NCBI GenBank assembly: GCA_021372295.1 | Contig: JAJFUS010000019.1 | Span: 62,001-126,000, forward strand | Direction of reading: 5' to 3' | Source of the DNA: a bacterium | GTDB taxonomy: Bacteria; Armatimonadota; UBA5829 | Length of the DNA stretch: 64,000 bases | Shown: piece by piece, positions 1 to 8,504 of the stretch | Layout: every line of letters starts with the position of its first letter | Numbering within the stretch: the stretch's first letter is position 1 | Notes under the pieces: generated by a model | What the model was told of the DNA's origin: nothing | The model's database searches: none | The model's input: the letters and a program-made list of their open reading frames with translations, nothing else | Made by a program: the position numbers and the translations under genes

Positions 1-5
1 CAAAT

Positions 6-413
6 ATGAGCGCCTCACGCGTCGGTCTAGACCCTGAATTCGCGGCAAAGCTTGCGCTGTTCGAAAAAAAGCTGTTGGCAAACGGCATAAAGGTGATCCT
101 GACCGATGGCTACAGGTCAATCGAGCAACAGGACGCCCTCTATGCCAAAGGACGCACCAAGCCCGGCAAGATCGTGACGAACGCGCGGGGCGGCTTCAGT
201 TGGCACAACTTCGGGAATGCCGCCGATTACGCATTTGTCGTAAACGGCAAAGTCACCTGGGATGGCCCCTGGGCGACATTCGGCAAGATTGCCCGTCAGT
301 GTGGGCTTGAGTGGGGCGGCACGTTCAAAAGCATAATAGACAGACCGCATGTGCAGTGGACTCGGGGCAAGACCCTCGCGCAGATGCGACAAGCTGCCGC
401 CAACAAGAAGTGA
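6..413 (+). CDS. M15-family peptidoglycan peptidase (phage endolysin-like)
   Basis: A 135-residue single-domain protein resembling D-Ala-D-Ala carboxypeptidase / L-Ala-D-Glu endopeptidases of family M15, which cut peptide bonds in peptidoglycan using zinc. The substrate-binding segment TDGYRS is at residues 33-38. The metal ligands appear as His67 and Asp74 (SWHNFGNAADYA) and His115 (DRPHVQW). There is no signal peptide, which fits a phage lysis enzyme released through a holin rather than a housekeeping cell-wall enzyme. Its stop codon overlaps the GTG start of the next gene, so it belongs to the recombinase cassette that follows. The start lies five bases from the window edge, so its ribosome binding site cannot be judged and a slightly longer protein is possible. 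Confidence 0.85.
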   Translation: MSASRVGLDPEFAAKLALFEKKLLANGIKVILTDGYRSIEQQDALYAKGRTKPGKIVTNARGGFSWHNFGNAADYAFVVNGKVTWDGPWATFGKIARQCGLEWGGTFKSIIDRPHVQWTRGKTLAQMRQAAANKK

Positions 414-925
414 ACACTGGCAACTACAACTTGAAGGACGTGAAATTGAAAGACTCTGTTCTAAAGCAGATCGCGGATCTGCAAAGCTTATCCTACAACG
501 AATTGAAGGAACGATGGGCGGTGCTCTACGGGGATGCACCGCCCGCCTACAACAGGACGTTTATCATCAAACGACTGGCATACCGAATCCAGGAACTCGC
601 GTACGGTGGTCTTTCGAAAAATGCCAAGGCTATGATGCGTGATGTGCTTGATGCCAATGGCTTCAATGAGAAAGCCAGCGATGGTGGAAAAAGGCGCAGG
701 GAGCGGAAGCAAAAAGAGGGAATGCCTGTCGCCGGAACCCGACTGACTCGCGAATGGAACGGCAAGCGCTGCGAAGTAATAGTTGTGTCCGACGGCTTCG
801 AGTTCGAAGGGCGCCCATACAAATCGCTGTCGGCAATAACTAGGGCTATCACAGGTACTAACTGGAATGGGCCTGCATTCTTCGGTCTCAGAAACAACAA
901 GGTGAAAGGAAGTAAAGTCGGATGA
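410..925 (+). CDS. DUF2924 family protein of recombinase cassette
   Basis: The segment from about residue 10 (IADLQSLSYNELKERWAVLYG) through the C-terminal WNGPAFFGL motif matches what I recall of the DUF2924 family. These are small proteins of unknown function that almost always sit directly before a large serine recombinase in prophage-like or integrative elements. I place the start at a GTG overlapping the stop of the M15 gene (GTGA). The longer reading from 311 would overlap that gene by about 100 bp and encodes implausible sequence. The C-terminal half is basic (GKRRRERKQK), consistent with nucleic-acid contact. The stop overlaps the recombinase start as ATGA, suggesting coupled translation. 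The molecular role is unknown; assistance to the recombinase is an inference from context. Confidence 0.8.
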   Translation: MNTGNYNLKDVKLKDSVLKQIADLQSLSYNELKERWAVLYGDAPPAYNRTFIIKRLAYRIQELAYGGLSKNAKAMMRDVLDANGFNEKASDGGKRRRERKQKEGMPVAGTRLTREWNGKRCEVIVVSDGFEFEGRPYKSLSAITRAITGTNWNGPAFFGLRNNKVKGSKVG

Positions 926-2517
926 GCATCAATTCTCAGACACTGTCGCACACAAGAGTACGCTGCGCGATCTATACCCGCAAAAGCACCGAAGAAGGCC
1001 TCGATATGGAATACAATTCACTCGATGCTCAGCGCGAAGCGGCGGAAGCATACATTGCAAGCCAGCGGCACGAAGGCTGGGTGGCACTGTCTGAACTCTA
1101 TGACGACGGCGGTTTTACCGGTGGCAATATGGAGCGGCCTGCGCTGCACAGACTCATACAGGACATCGAGGCGGGACGGGTCGACATGGTAGTCTGCTAC
1201 AAAGTGGACAGGCTCTCCCGTTCGCTCCTCGATTTTGCGAGGCTTATCGAGGTATTTGACCGAAACAATGTATCGTTCGTCAGTGTTACCCAACAGTTTA
1301 ATACGACGACCTCCATGGGCCGACTCATCCTCAACATTTTGTTGAGTTTCGCGCAATTTGAGCGCGAGATGATAAGTGATAGAGTCCGAGACAAGATAGC
1401 TGGAGCCAAACGCAAGGGCAAGTTCTGTGGTGGGTCACTGCCGCTCGGCTACGATGTTGACTCACAGACCCACAAGCTGATTGTGAACTCTGCTGAAGCG
1501 GAAACTGTGCGTCATATCTTCAAACGATATTCCGAACTCGGTTCCGGCCTATCCGTCGCCAGAGAACTTAACGCACGCGGCATAACTCGTAAATCCTGGA
1601 CGACTAAGAAAGGCATCACCAGACCCGGAAAGCCTTGGAACGGAACCTACATATATAACGTGCTGAACAATCGCATTTACCTCGGAGAAACTAAACACAA
1701 AGACAAAACGTATCCCGGTGAACATGATGCGATAGTATCAAAACCACTGTGGGACAAGGTGCATGCAATTATAGAGCACAACCCGGAAAACGGCAGGCGC
1801 AAACATGACGCCGCCCCAGCGCTGCTCAAAGGAATCGTTCGATGTGGTCACTGTGGCTATGCCATGTATAACACCTACACCAAACGCCATGGGAAAGTTT
1901 ACCGCTACTATGTGTGTGTCAAAGCCGCCAAAAGCGGTTACGATTCTTGTCCGGTGAAAAGTGTCGCAGCGGGGGAAATTGAGCAGGCAGTAATCGGCCA
2001 ACTCCGTGCAGTATTCGAAACCCCCGAAATGACAGCCCAGACCTACATGCAGGCAAGGGCACATGAGCAGCAGGAGATGGAGCGGTTAAAGGAAGAGAAC
2101 ACTCAGTCCGAGACAAATCTCGCGCAGTTGAGAGCAAAGGTCTCCGAGCTTGCAAGCTCTGGTAAGCAAGACGATGATACCCAGTCTGAAATTCGCGGGC
2201 TGGGCGGTCAGATTGAGAAGACGCTGCTAAAGCTCACAGATATCAATAGAGAGTTGGCTATGCTTGAGTCCCAACGTATAACTCAAACCGATATTTCCGA
2301 CGCCCTGAATAAGCTCGACCCGATCTGGGAGGAGCTTTTTCCGGCCGAGCAAATGCGGGTGGTGCAATTGCTTGTGGAAGGCGTTACAGTCAATTGTGAT
2401 GGACTGGACGTGCGAATACGAACGGACGGTTTGCATTCACTTGTAAGCGAACTCAAAGGTATGGACATCGAGCAACCCGGCATCGGCGTAGAACATAAGA
2501 TTGGGAGTAAAGCATAG
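922..2517 (+). CDS. Large serine recombinase (site-specific integrase/invertase)
   Basis: A 531-residue serine recombinase. The N-terminal resolvase domain (about residues 12-165) carries the catalytic serine in IYTRKS (Ser22) and the conserved YxxDGGFTGGNMERP and VDRLSRS segments. The recombinase domain (about 180-290) follows, then a zinc ribbon with two cysteine pairs (RCGHCGYAMY ... YVCVKAAKSGYDSCP), then a coiled coil at about 370-450 (QEMERLKEEN and onward). This is the architecture of phiC31/TP901-type large serine integrases that recombine attP and attB through a serine-DNA intermediate. The gene overlaps both neighbours by one to four bases. It appears intact. Partner att sites cannot be identified within this window. 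Confidence 0.93.
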   Translation: MSINSQTLSHTRVRCAIYTRKSTEEGLDMEYNSLDAQREAAEAYIASQRHEGWVALSELYDDGGFTGGNMERPALHRLIQDIEAGRVDMVVCYKVDRLSRSLLDFARLIEVFDRNNVSFVSVTQQFNTTTSMGRLILNILLSFAQFEREMISDRVRDKIAGAKRKGKFCGGSLPLGYDVDSQTHKLIVNSAEAETVRHIFKRYSELGSGLSVARELNARGITRKSWTTKKGITRPGKPWNGTYIYNVLNNRIYLGETKHKDKTYPGEHDAIVSKPLWDKVHAIIEHNPENGRRKHDAAPALLKGIVRCGHCGYAMYNTYTKRHGKVYRYYVCVKAAKSGYDSCPVKSVAAGEIEQAVIGQLRAVFETPEMTAQTYMQARAHEQQEMERLKEENTQSETNLAQLRAKVSELASSGKQDDDTQSEIRGLGGQIEKTLLKLTDINRELAMLESQRITQTDISDALNKLDPIWEELFPAEQMRVVQLLVEGVTVNCDGLDVRIRTDGLHSLVSELKGMDIEQPGIGVEHKIGSKA

Positions 2518-2951
2518 TGAGAAGCGAGCCAGGCATAGTATTCGAAAGCAAAGGAGACAGCGTATGCGTTCGAATACCGATGAAGATAAAGACACGCGGC
2601 GGACGCAAGGAGATAATTGCGCCGGAAGGCCTGCGCAAGTTTTCTTCGCCGGGGCGGACTGTCTACCAAGAAGCGTTGGTAATTGCTCTCGCCCGGGCCC
2701 ACCGGCTGAACGATCTGCTTGAATCCGGCAAATATGGTTCGGTTATAGAGATGGCTAAGGCCATGGGACTGGAGCGCTCTTACGTCGCGCGGCTGCTAAG
2801 GTTTACGCTGCTGGCCCCTGATATTGTCGAAGCAATTCTCGAGGGCAGAGAACCCAGCGGATTTTCGATTGGTAAGCTCATCTCGGCTATTCCCACAACC
2901 TGGGAGGAGCAGAGGGAGAAGTATGGGTTTGGCGAAGCTGATTGTGACTGA
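2517..2951 (+). CDS. Small helix-turn-helix protein of recombinase cassette
   Basis: A 144-residue protein starting at a GTG whose first base is the last base of the recombinase stop codon. The middle region contains a helix-turn-helix of the ParB/KorB kind (SVIEMAKAMGLERSYVARLLRFTLLAP, about residues 75-101) followed by a segment ending PTTWEEQREKYGF. The N-terminal part is a short basic beta-rich segment. Proteins of this type regularly close DUF2924-recombinase cassettes. A role as regulator or as accessory DNA-binding factor for the recombinase is inferred from position. No enzyme motif is present. An in-frame ATG-rich alternative reading in another frame was ignored because it lacks the HTH. 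Confidence 0.75.
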   Translation: MRSEPGIVFESKGDSVCVRIPMKIKTRGGRKEIIAPEGLRKFSSPGRTVYQEALVIALARAHRLNDLLESGKYGSVIEMAKAMGLERSYVARLLRFTLLAPDIVEAILEGREPSGFSIGKLISAIPTTWEEQREKYGFGEADCD

Positions 2952-2976
2952 CCTTGATTAGAATAGCGGTGAGTCA

Positions 2977-4776
2977 CTACACTTTGGCCCACAGTTCTTT
3001 GCGGACTTTTTCCCATGCCTTATCCGGGCTGAGTGGAATGTCCGTCTCATATATTTTCTCCGCAGATGAGATAAAAGCGTCACGTAGTTGAGCCTTTGAC
3101 AGGTGTTGCTTATCTGCTAAGTCCAGAATATATTTTCGGACTCTCGGCGCAACAAGGCCAAGAGATGGACTAAATTTACGCATTCCCCCTATGCCTCCCG
3201 CATTCATGCAACCGTTTATGTCATAGAAGCATACTTGCAGGAATCGGGTAAGCGCTTCAGATACGTCGCCCATATTCATAAAGACTTCGCCGATGCTATA
3301 CATGGAAGTGCGGCAGAGCCCCATGTCCTTGTTGCGATGGTGCTGCGATGCCCTGATTGCAACTGTCTCGATGAGCGCTTCTTCAACCGTGCAGGTGCGT
3401 TTCGCTTGTGTAGATCTGATATCTTGGCTTGATATATTCTGGAACTCCATAATACCGTAGATGAAGTTACGCCTTGATCGTTCTTTGGTAGCAGCTTTGA
3501 GCACGTCGATTTCGTTCTCTTGGAAGAAGCCCTTTTGCCCTGTGAATGCATTGTTTCTTACGCGGACCCGACCGCCGCATTCAGGGCATTTCATTGCCTG
3601 CTCTGGGCGCTTCGGAAGCGACTTGTCGCAGTAGGGACAGACGCACTTGTTGTAGCAGTCCACACTTCTATCGAACTGGTCATCATTGATTGCAGGGAAA
3701 AGACCGTCATCTTCTCGTGTCTTTTGATGTCGCGCGGGCTGGCTGATATGTTCAACAGGCTTCGCGAGCGATGCAGACGTGTCTTTCGGCCGTTCTTTCA
3801 GCCGAGCCTTCACCGTATCATGAGCGCTCTGAAGAATAACCATGATTGCCTGTTGGAATCCGACATACTCCAGCAAATTCGGAGCCAGAAGCGTGCGTTG
3901 GTCTTGCGAAAAGGAGATATTAGCCACAATAATCGCTGGTGTTTTCGGCAACTCAACAATTGGGAACTGGCTTAATGGAATAGAACGCTGACCGTACTCG
4001 CCCTCCAGCAAATCCGCGAGGATGGACTTGAACAGCTCCGCTTCGCCGGTGATATATCTCTGCTTCGTGAAACCCACTCTCTTGCTTATGGAGACGATCT
4101 CATCCGGGGTCAAGGGAATGTTCAACGCAGCCTTGGCAAGCAAATACAGATTCGACACTGCCGGTGTTTCCGCGCCGGATGTGGTTTCTATATACCTCAT
4201 AAACAAGTCCGGCCTGTTGTGAAATATCGCGGATGCGATGAGCGCAGACTCGGAGTAATGTAGAAAGGATTTGTTTAAGTGCGTTCGTCTGAGCCTAAGC
4301 ACCATATTGAATGCGTCGTCTACCTGACCAAAGAAGAGATGGCGCTCAAGACCATAGTAGTAAATGAAAACGTATCCGATCTGGATTTCTCGGTCGACGT
4401 TTGTCAGCCATGTCAAATACTTGCGCTTCTGATCCGGAGTAAGTGACCCATAAGTCGGATAGTATGATGGGTCTGCAACAGAATTCCTGTCGACGTCTTT
4501 GGTTGCAACCGGAAGCTGCATGCTTATCGCGCTCGGTTCGCTTGGCCCGAGTTTTATGGTGACAACAACCGGGCCAACGTCGAAAGAGGTGGAGTTCTCG
4601 ACAGGGACATAGTTCTTAAGTGGCCCATCAACAAACCAAAGCAGTTGAAGTGTGTCTGGTGGAACGGAGTCTGCAATGGAGAGCTTGCCCAAAGAATGCT
4701 GTGGTAGGAGACCGGACGCGTTGATTATTGTCTCGGCTTTACTGATGAATCCGCTCAGTTTGTGAATGAGGTCCAC
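2977..4776 (-). CDS. TerB-N domain protein with zinc ribbon (accessory/defence-type)
   Basis: About 599 residues. The N-terminal third contains the conserved stretch SYYPTYGSLTPDQKRKYL followed by VDREIQIGYVFIYYYGLERHL, which I recognise as a TerB-N domain, found in tellurite-resistance and phage-defence-associated proteins. A short zinc ribbon follows near the middle (CPYCDKSLP ... MKCPECGGRVRV). The C-terminal ~200 residues are helical and TPR-like with no recognised motif. I choose the GTG start at 4776 because GGAGG lies seven bases upstream; an ATG 39 bases upstream lacks such a site. The gene is divergent from the PD-(D/E)XK gene across ~280 bp. Its function is unknown. Placement beside a recombinase cassette makes it a candidate accessory or anti-phage gene. 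Confidence 0.75.
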   Translation of the reverse strand: MDLIHKLSGFISKAETIINASGLLPQHSLGKLSIADSVPPDTLQLLWFVDGPLKNYVPVENSTSFDVGPVVVTIKLGPSEPSAISMQLPVATKDVDRNSVADPSYYPTYGSLTPDQKRKYLTWLTNVDREIQIGYVFIYYYGLERHLFFGQVDDAFNMVLRLRRTHLNKSFLHYSESALIASAIFHNRPDLFMRYIETTSGAETPAVSNLYLLAKAALNIPLTPDEIVSISKRVGFTKQRYITGEAELFKSILADLLEGEYGQRSIPLSQFPIVELPKTPAIIVANISFSQDQRTLLAPNLLEYVGFQQAIMVILQSAHDTVKARLKERPKDTSASLAKPVEHISQPARHQKTREDDGLFPAINDDQFDRSVDCYNKCVCPYCDKSLPKRPEQAMKCPECGGRVRVRNNAFTGQKGFFQENEIDVLKAATKERSRRNFIYGIMEFQNISSQDIRSTQAKRTCTVEEALIETVAIRASQHHRNKDMGLCRTSMYSIGEVFMNMGDVSEALTRFLQVCFYDINGCMNAGGIGGMRKFSPSLGLVAPRVRKYILDLADKQHLSKAQLRDAFISSAEKIYETDIPLSPDKAWEKVRKELWAKV

Positions 4777-5056
4777 GGGCAATCCTCCATTGGGCATATG
4801 AGAACTGCTTCGCATGCCCGTTCAGTAGATTTCATAGTTGCAAGCCAGTCGGTTCTAAATACGAATAAGTCTGCTTGTCTATATGTGCCACAGTAGTGAT
4901 GAAGAACTAATCAGCTAAATCTCGCGTGTCTAATTTGAGTCTGAAGCGCCATGATATGCAAGCAATAATATCTATCATTGCACATGCTCTGCGAACAGAT
5001 GTAGAATAAAGCTGCCCAGCACGCGAGGCAACTAACAATTACGCAGGACACTAATT

Positions 5057-6574
5057 ATGGTGCAATACGGCGGCAGCAAGTGCTTAGATGCAGTAGATGA
5101 CATCATTGGAAACTCAAATTTGTTGATTACGCTGGATCACCTGACCAGGTGGGGACTCTATGTCGACCCGATTATTTCTGCTTCAATGCCCTTTAATGTG
5201 CGACAATGGGATGTGAACACAGTCAAAGGTGCAGTGCATCCCTGGACAATTGCTTACTTCGCAATGGTTTGCCTTAATCGATCCAACGTGCATCGTAGGG
5301 GCGAGTTGAAGCCGAATCGCTTTATTCGTGCCGTCAACAACTACAATGCATATAGTGGTCCGATTGACGACTTGCGTTCAGTGCTTGTGCGTATAGCATT
5401 TCAACAATTTGTGTATCAACGGCAATGGTGGACTGGAATGTCGCGCAGCCGCTACATGTTTGGCGAATCCGGTGGAGAATATTGTCGCGAACTGGCGGCG
5501 CTCGTCGCAGATACGTTCGGAGCTACCATTGATGAAATACTGCGTGTCTGCCTATCGATCTATTTCACTTTGCATAGCAAGGCTAAACACAAGAAAGAAT
5601 GCCATTTCTCGCTGGACGAGTTGACATCAGGATTCCTTCAATGGCTTGACTCAGAGGTCGTAAGGCAAGTCGTTTCGCGTCTATCGCAGTCTCAACAAGA
5701 ATTTCGTGAGAAATCCGCAAATTGCCAGCAGCCCAACCGTTCACTGCGTCTATTCGATCTTAATCCTCTTTTGAGCAAGCCGCTTGTCCGAATTGAAGAT
5801 AGTTACTATGCTCCGTTACCTATGCTTGTGCCTCTTTGGGGCACAAGTGGTATTGTGTATGAGTTATTGGATCAGGCAACAAAGAAAGGGATTGAGGGAC
5901 GTTTTGGTGACGTCTTGGGACATGCTTTCGAGGACTTTGTGGCCGATCTGCTTTCTACTCATGGTGTGTCTCACACTCGTGAAGTCAGCATGCCGACAGC
6001 CCATGGTGAGGTGCGATCTGCGGACTTCATTGTTGTCGATAAACAGTCTGCACTAATCTTGGACTGCAAAAGCCGCCGCATCAGGCGGCAGCACAGAAGT
6101 GGGCTGGCTGAAGACGCGTATCCTGATTACAAAGAGGCAATTATCAAAGGAGTTCAACAGTGCCTCCGAACCGAGCGATGGATACGAGCCGGTCGTCCAG
6201 AGCTGCTCTGCAAGGATTCGTCTTTAAGCAACCTGGAGAACTTCACTCATGCTGTTGTGACCATGGACGACTTCCATATGGCAAACTGTCCGCTGATCTG
6301 GAAAGAGCTGAACTCTGAAATCGTAGAAAGTGTGGCTTACCAAGTAATGAGTTCGCATGAACTCGAAATGATATTGAATTATCTTCCATCTGGCAGCATT
6401 GTCTCAACAATCAGTGAGAACGCTACGAGTCCCGAATTAAGGCCAGCATCATATAGGAATTATCTGTTTTCGCTACAAGATGAGCAGAGTAAGAAAGCTT
6501 ACAAAGATCCGTCGAGGGATTTCGTGCTTTCTGTTCTTTGTGATCTAAGGTCAACACTGGATGGGAGTGCTTAA
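5057..6574 (+). CDS. PD-(D/E)XK nuclease-core protein of unknown function
   Basis: 505 residues. The first ~280 residues are helical, rich in aromatic and polar residues, and match no family I know. From about residue 285 a restriction-endonuclease-like core is visible: Glu292 in HAFEDFVADLL, Asp323 in the strand SADFIVV, then Asp336-x-Lys338 in LILDCKSR. This spacing is typical of PD-(D/E)XK metal-dependent nucleases. An AGGA site lies eight bases before the ATG. There is no signal peptide or membrane segment. The gene diverges from the TerB-N gene and its base composition looks more AT-rich than the chromosomal genes that follow, which suggests transfer. A DNA- or RNA-cleaving defence effector is plausible, but the target is unknown. 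Confidence 0.65.
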   Translation: MVQYGGSKCLDAVDDIIGNSNLLITLDHLTRWGLYVDPIISASMPFNVRQWDVNTVKGAVHPWTIAYFAMVCLNRSNVHRRGELKPNRFIRAVNNYNAYSGPIDDLRSVLVRIAFQQFVYQRQWWTGMSRSRYMFGESGGEYCRELAALVADTFGATIDEILRVCLSIYFTLHSKAKHKKECHFSLDELTSGFLQWLDSEVVRQVVSRLSQSQQEFREKSANCQQPNRSLRLFDLNPLLSKPLVRIEDSYYAPLPMLVPLWGTSGIVYELLDQATKKGIEGRFGDVLGHAFEDFVADLLSTHGVSHTREVSMPTAHGEVRSADFIVVDKQSALILDCKSRRIRRQHRSGLAEDAYPDYKEAIIKGVQQCLRTERWIRAGRPELLCKDSSLSNLENFTHAVVTMDDFHMANCPLIWKELNSEIVESVAYQVMSSHELEMILNYLPSGSIVSTISENATSPELRPASYRNYLFSLQDEQSKKAYKDPSRDFVLSVLCDLRSTLDGSA

Positions 6575-6720
6575 TATGTTGTGGTGATTCGGAATCTTCC
6601 GCCCAGCACCCAACACTTTCCGTCTCGAGGTATAGAGAAAGGTCCTCACCCGCAATTTTCTCAACCACCACCGCCCAGGTCTCGAACATTTACAATTTGT
6701 TCACACGATTTGAGCTCAAA

Positions 6721-6832
6721 AATCTGGAGGTCGAGGTTTGCCCATACCTCAAGATTTAGAGAAAAACGTGCCATTTAGAGAATTTTGGGGGTTGATATGG
6801 GGGTTTCGGAGCCAAACCTCGACCTCCAGATT
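6721..6832. repeat. Perfect 20-bp inverted repeat with nested symmetry
   Basis: The 20 bases at 6721-6740 recur as an exact reverse complement at 6813-6832, with 72 bases between the arms. The arms carry the core TGGAGGTCGAGGTTTG. A shorter nested pair (CCCATA at 6741-6746, TATGGG at 6796-6801) extends the symmetry, and the interior holds a direct repeat ATTTAGAGAA (6754-6763 and 6773-6782). It lies in the ~370-bp gene-free stretch 6575-6941 between the nuclease gene and tRNA-Gln. It could fold into a long hairpin or be a small non-autonomous element or a protein-binding site. Nothing else coding is seen in this stretch. Confidence 0.8.
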
Positions 6833-6880
6833 CAGCCAATCAAATCGGCAAAAACCCCGTTCCACGCTCACAAAAACACG

Positions 6881-6911
6881 AAAACCCCGCCAGCAACGCT
6901 GACGAGGCTTT
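6881..6911 (-). terminator. Rho-independent terminator after tRNA-Gln
   Basis: Read on the minus strand, a GC-rich hairpin (CCTCGTCAGC, loop GTT, GCTGGCGGGG; 8 of 10 pairs) is followed by a T-rich run. It lies ~30 bases beyond the 3' end of the minus-strand tRNA-Gln gene and would end that transcript. Confidence 0.7.
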
Positions 6912-6941
6912 TACAATTAGAGATAGTTTGTAATGAGAGAT

Positions 6942-7017
6942 TGGCTGCCGACCAGGGGCTTGAACCCCGAACCTCCTGATCCAGAGTCAGGCGCTCTGCC
7001 AATTGAGCTAGTCGGCA
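6942..7017 (-). tRNA. tRNA-Gln (anticodon CTG)
   Basis: On the minus strand the sequence folds as a complete cloverleaf. The acceptor stem TGCCGAC pairs with GTCGGCA and the D arm is GCTCAATTGGCAGAGC. The anticodon arm is CCTGA-CTCTGGA-TCAGG, giving anticodon CTG. The T arm CGGGG-TTCAAGC-CCCTG is followed by discriminator G and an encoded CCA. Its 3' end points towards the recombinase/nuclease block, the side on which elements that integrate into tRNA genes normally lie. Confidence 0.95.
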
Positions 7018-7084
7018 GCGAACAGTGGAATAATATCACTCTCAGTGAGAAATGTCAATGCACCAAAGATGAATCACCACCGCT

Positions 7085-8503
7085 TTAACCCATGGCGCAC
7101 TTAACCGCGTCGCATATATTACCCACAAGCAACTCCACTTCATCTTCGTTGGGGCCTTCCGCCATAACTCGGATGAGCTTCTCAGTTCCTGATGGTCGAA
7201 CGACAATCCGGCCACGATCACCCAGTCGACGTTCGGCATCCTTGATCGCGGCGATGATGCCGGGCTTGGAGTCCCAGCCGTCGCGTTCGGCAACTTTCAC
7301 ATTCACAAGAAGCTGAGGAAACTCTTCCATCTCTCCCGCAAGCTGCGAGAGCTTCTTACCGGTGCGGATCATAATCGAAAGGATTTGCAGAGCAGTGACC
7401 ATGCCGTCGCCGGTCGTGGTATGGCGCGAGAGGATAATGTGACCCGATTTCTCTCCGCCGACAATGGCACCCGTCTTGCGCATTTCATCAGAGACATAAC
7501 GGTCTCCAACGGCAGCTCGAACAAGGCTCAACCCCTCTTTTTTCAGCGCCAACTCCAGGCCTATGTTGCTCATGACAGTCCCGATCACCTTACCAGTCGG
7601 CAATCCGCCGTTGCGCGCACAATCGAGGGCATAGATCGCCATAATGTGATCGCCGTCAACTATTACGCCGTTTTCGTCTGAAAGGATCACGCGGTCGGCG
7701 TCTCCGTCGAACGACATCCCCACGTCCGCACCGGTCTGCTTGACTAAAAGCGCCATCTGCTGAGGATGTTGAGAGCCGCTGCCGTCATTGATGTTGATGC
7801 CATTTGGAGAACAATTGAGGCAGCAGGTCTTCGCGCCGAGTTCGTGAAAAATAGCCGGAGCAATCTCGCTGGCGGCTCCGTTTGCCCCGTCGATGACCAC
7901 TTTCAGACCCGTAAGCGGGGCGTTGGCCGTGCTCTTCACATGTTTGGCATAGCTCCAGACAACCTCATGCCGGTGTCTGACATTGCCGACATCCGCACCG
8001 CTGGGCCTGGGAAAGCTGTCAAAGTTGTCGATTTGCTCCTCAATCGAGGCTTCCACTGCATCGTCGAGCTTGTGACCATCGGGGCCGAAAAACTTTATGC
8101 CGTTGTCCTTCACCGGATTATGCGAGGCCGATATTACGACTCCCAAAGAAGCGCCTTTGGTCGCCGTGAGATATGCAACTCCTGGTGTCGGTATGACCCC
8201 AAGGAGCACAGCATCGACTCCCTGCGAGCATATACCTGCCACCAACGCGCTTTCGAGTATATCGCCCGATATGCGCGGATCGCGACCCACCAAGACCTTT
8301 GTGTTTTGCTTACGCTCGATCAAAACGTGCGCCGATGTAGTTCCAAGTTTTAAAGCCGTAAGCGGCGAAAGCTCTACGTTCGCAAGCCCTCGCACGCCGT
8401 CTGTACCGAAGAGTCCCAAATTATTTGCCCCCGAGAAAACTGATGAATGAATAACAAGCAAATGATAGTCATTATTGCGCGGAAAATCAACCTTAACATG
8501 CAA
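7085..8503 (-). CDS. glmM: Phosphoglucosamine mutase
   Basis: Interconverts glucosamine-6-phosphate and glucosamine-1-phosphate on the cytosolic route to UDP-GlcNAc, feeding peptidoglycan and lipopolysaccharide. It has the phosphoserine loop VVISASHNP, the metal loop SFDGDADRVI, the sugar-binding loop GGEKSGH and the C-terminal phosphate-binding segment RPSGTEKLIRV, in the order expected of the alpha-D-phosphohexomutase family. The family normally begins MGxLFGTDGVRG. Here a TTG codon (base 8422) immediately before GLFGTDGVRG, with GGGGG just upstream, is a more family-like start than the ATG at 8503; the longer reading adds ~27 unusual residues. It lies one base downstream of rodA and is probably cotranscribed with it as a cell-wall operon. 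Confidence 0.95.
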   Translation of the reverse strand: MHVKVDFPRNNDYHLLVIHSSVFSGANNLGLFGTDGVRGLANVELSPLTALKLGTTSAHVLIERKQNTKVLVGRDPRISGDILESALVAGICSQGVDAVLLGVIPTPGVAYLTATKGASLGVVISASHNPVKDNGIKFFGPDGHKLDDAVEASIEEQIDNFDSFPRPSGADVGNVRHRHEVVWSYAKHVKSTANAPLTGLKVVIDGANGAASEIAPAIFHELGAKTCCLNCSPNGININDGSGSQHPQQMALLVKQTGADVGMSFDGDADRVILSDENGVIVDGDHIMAIYALDCARNGGLPTGKVIGTVMSNIGLELALKKEGLSLVRAAVGDRYVSDEMRKTGAIVGGEKSGHIILSRHTTTGDGMVTALQILSIMIRTGKKLSQLAGEMEEFPQLLVNVKVAERDGWDSKPGIIAAIKDAERRLGDRGRIVVRPSGTEKLIRVMAEGPNEDEVELLVGNICDAVKCAMG

Positions 8504-8504
8504 C

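Noticed and set aside
311..925. Longer reading of the DUF2924 gene
   Set aside because: It overlaps the M15 peptidase by ~100 bp and the extra residues look non-coding; a GTG overlapping the previous stop is the better start.
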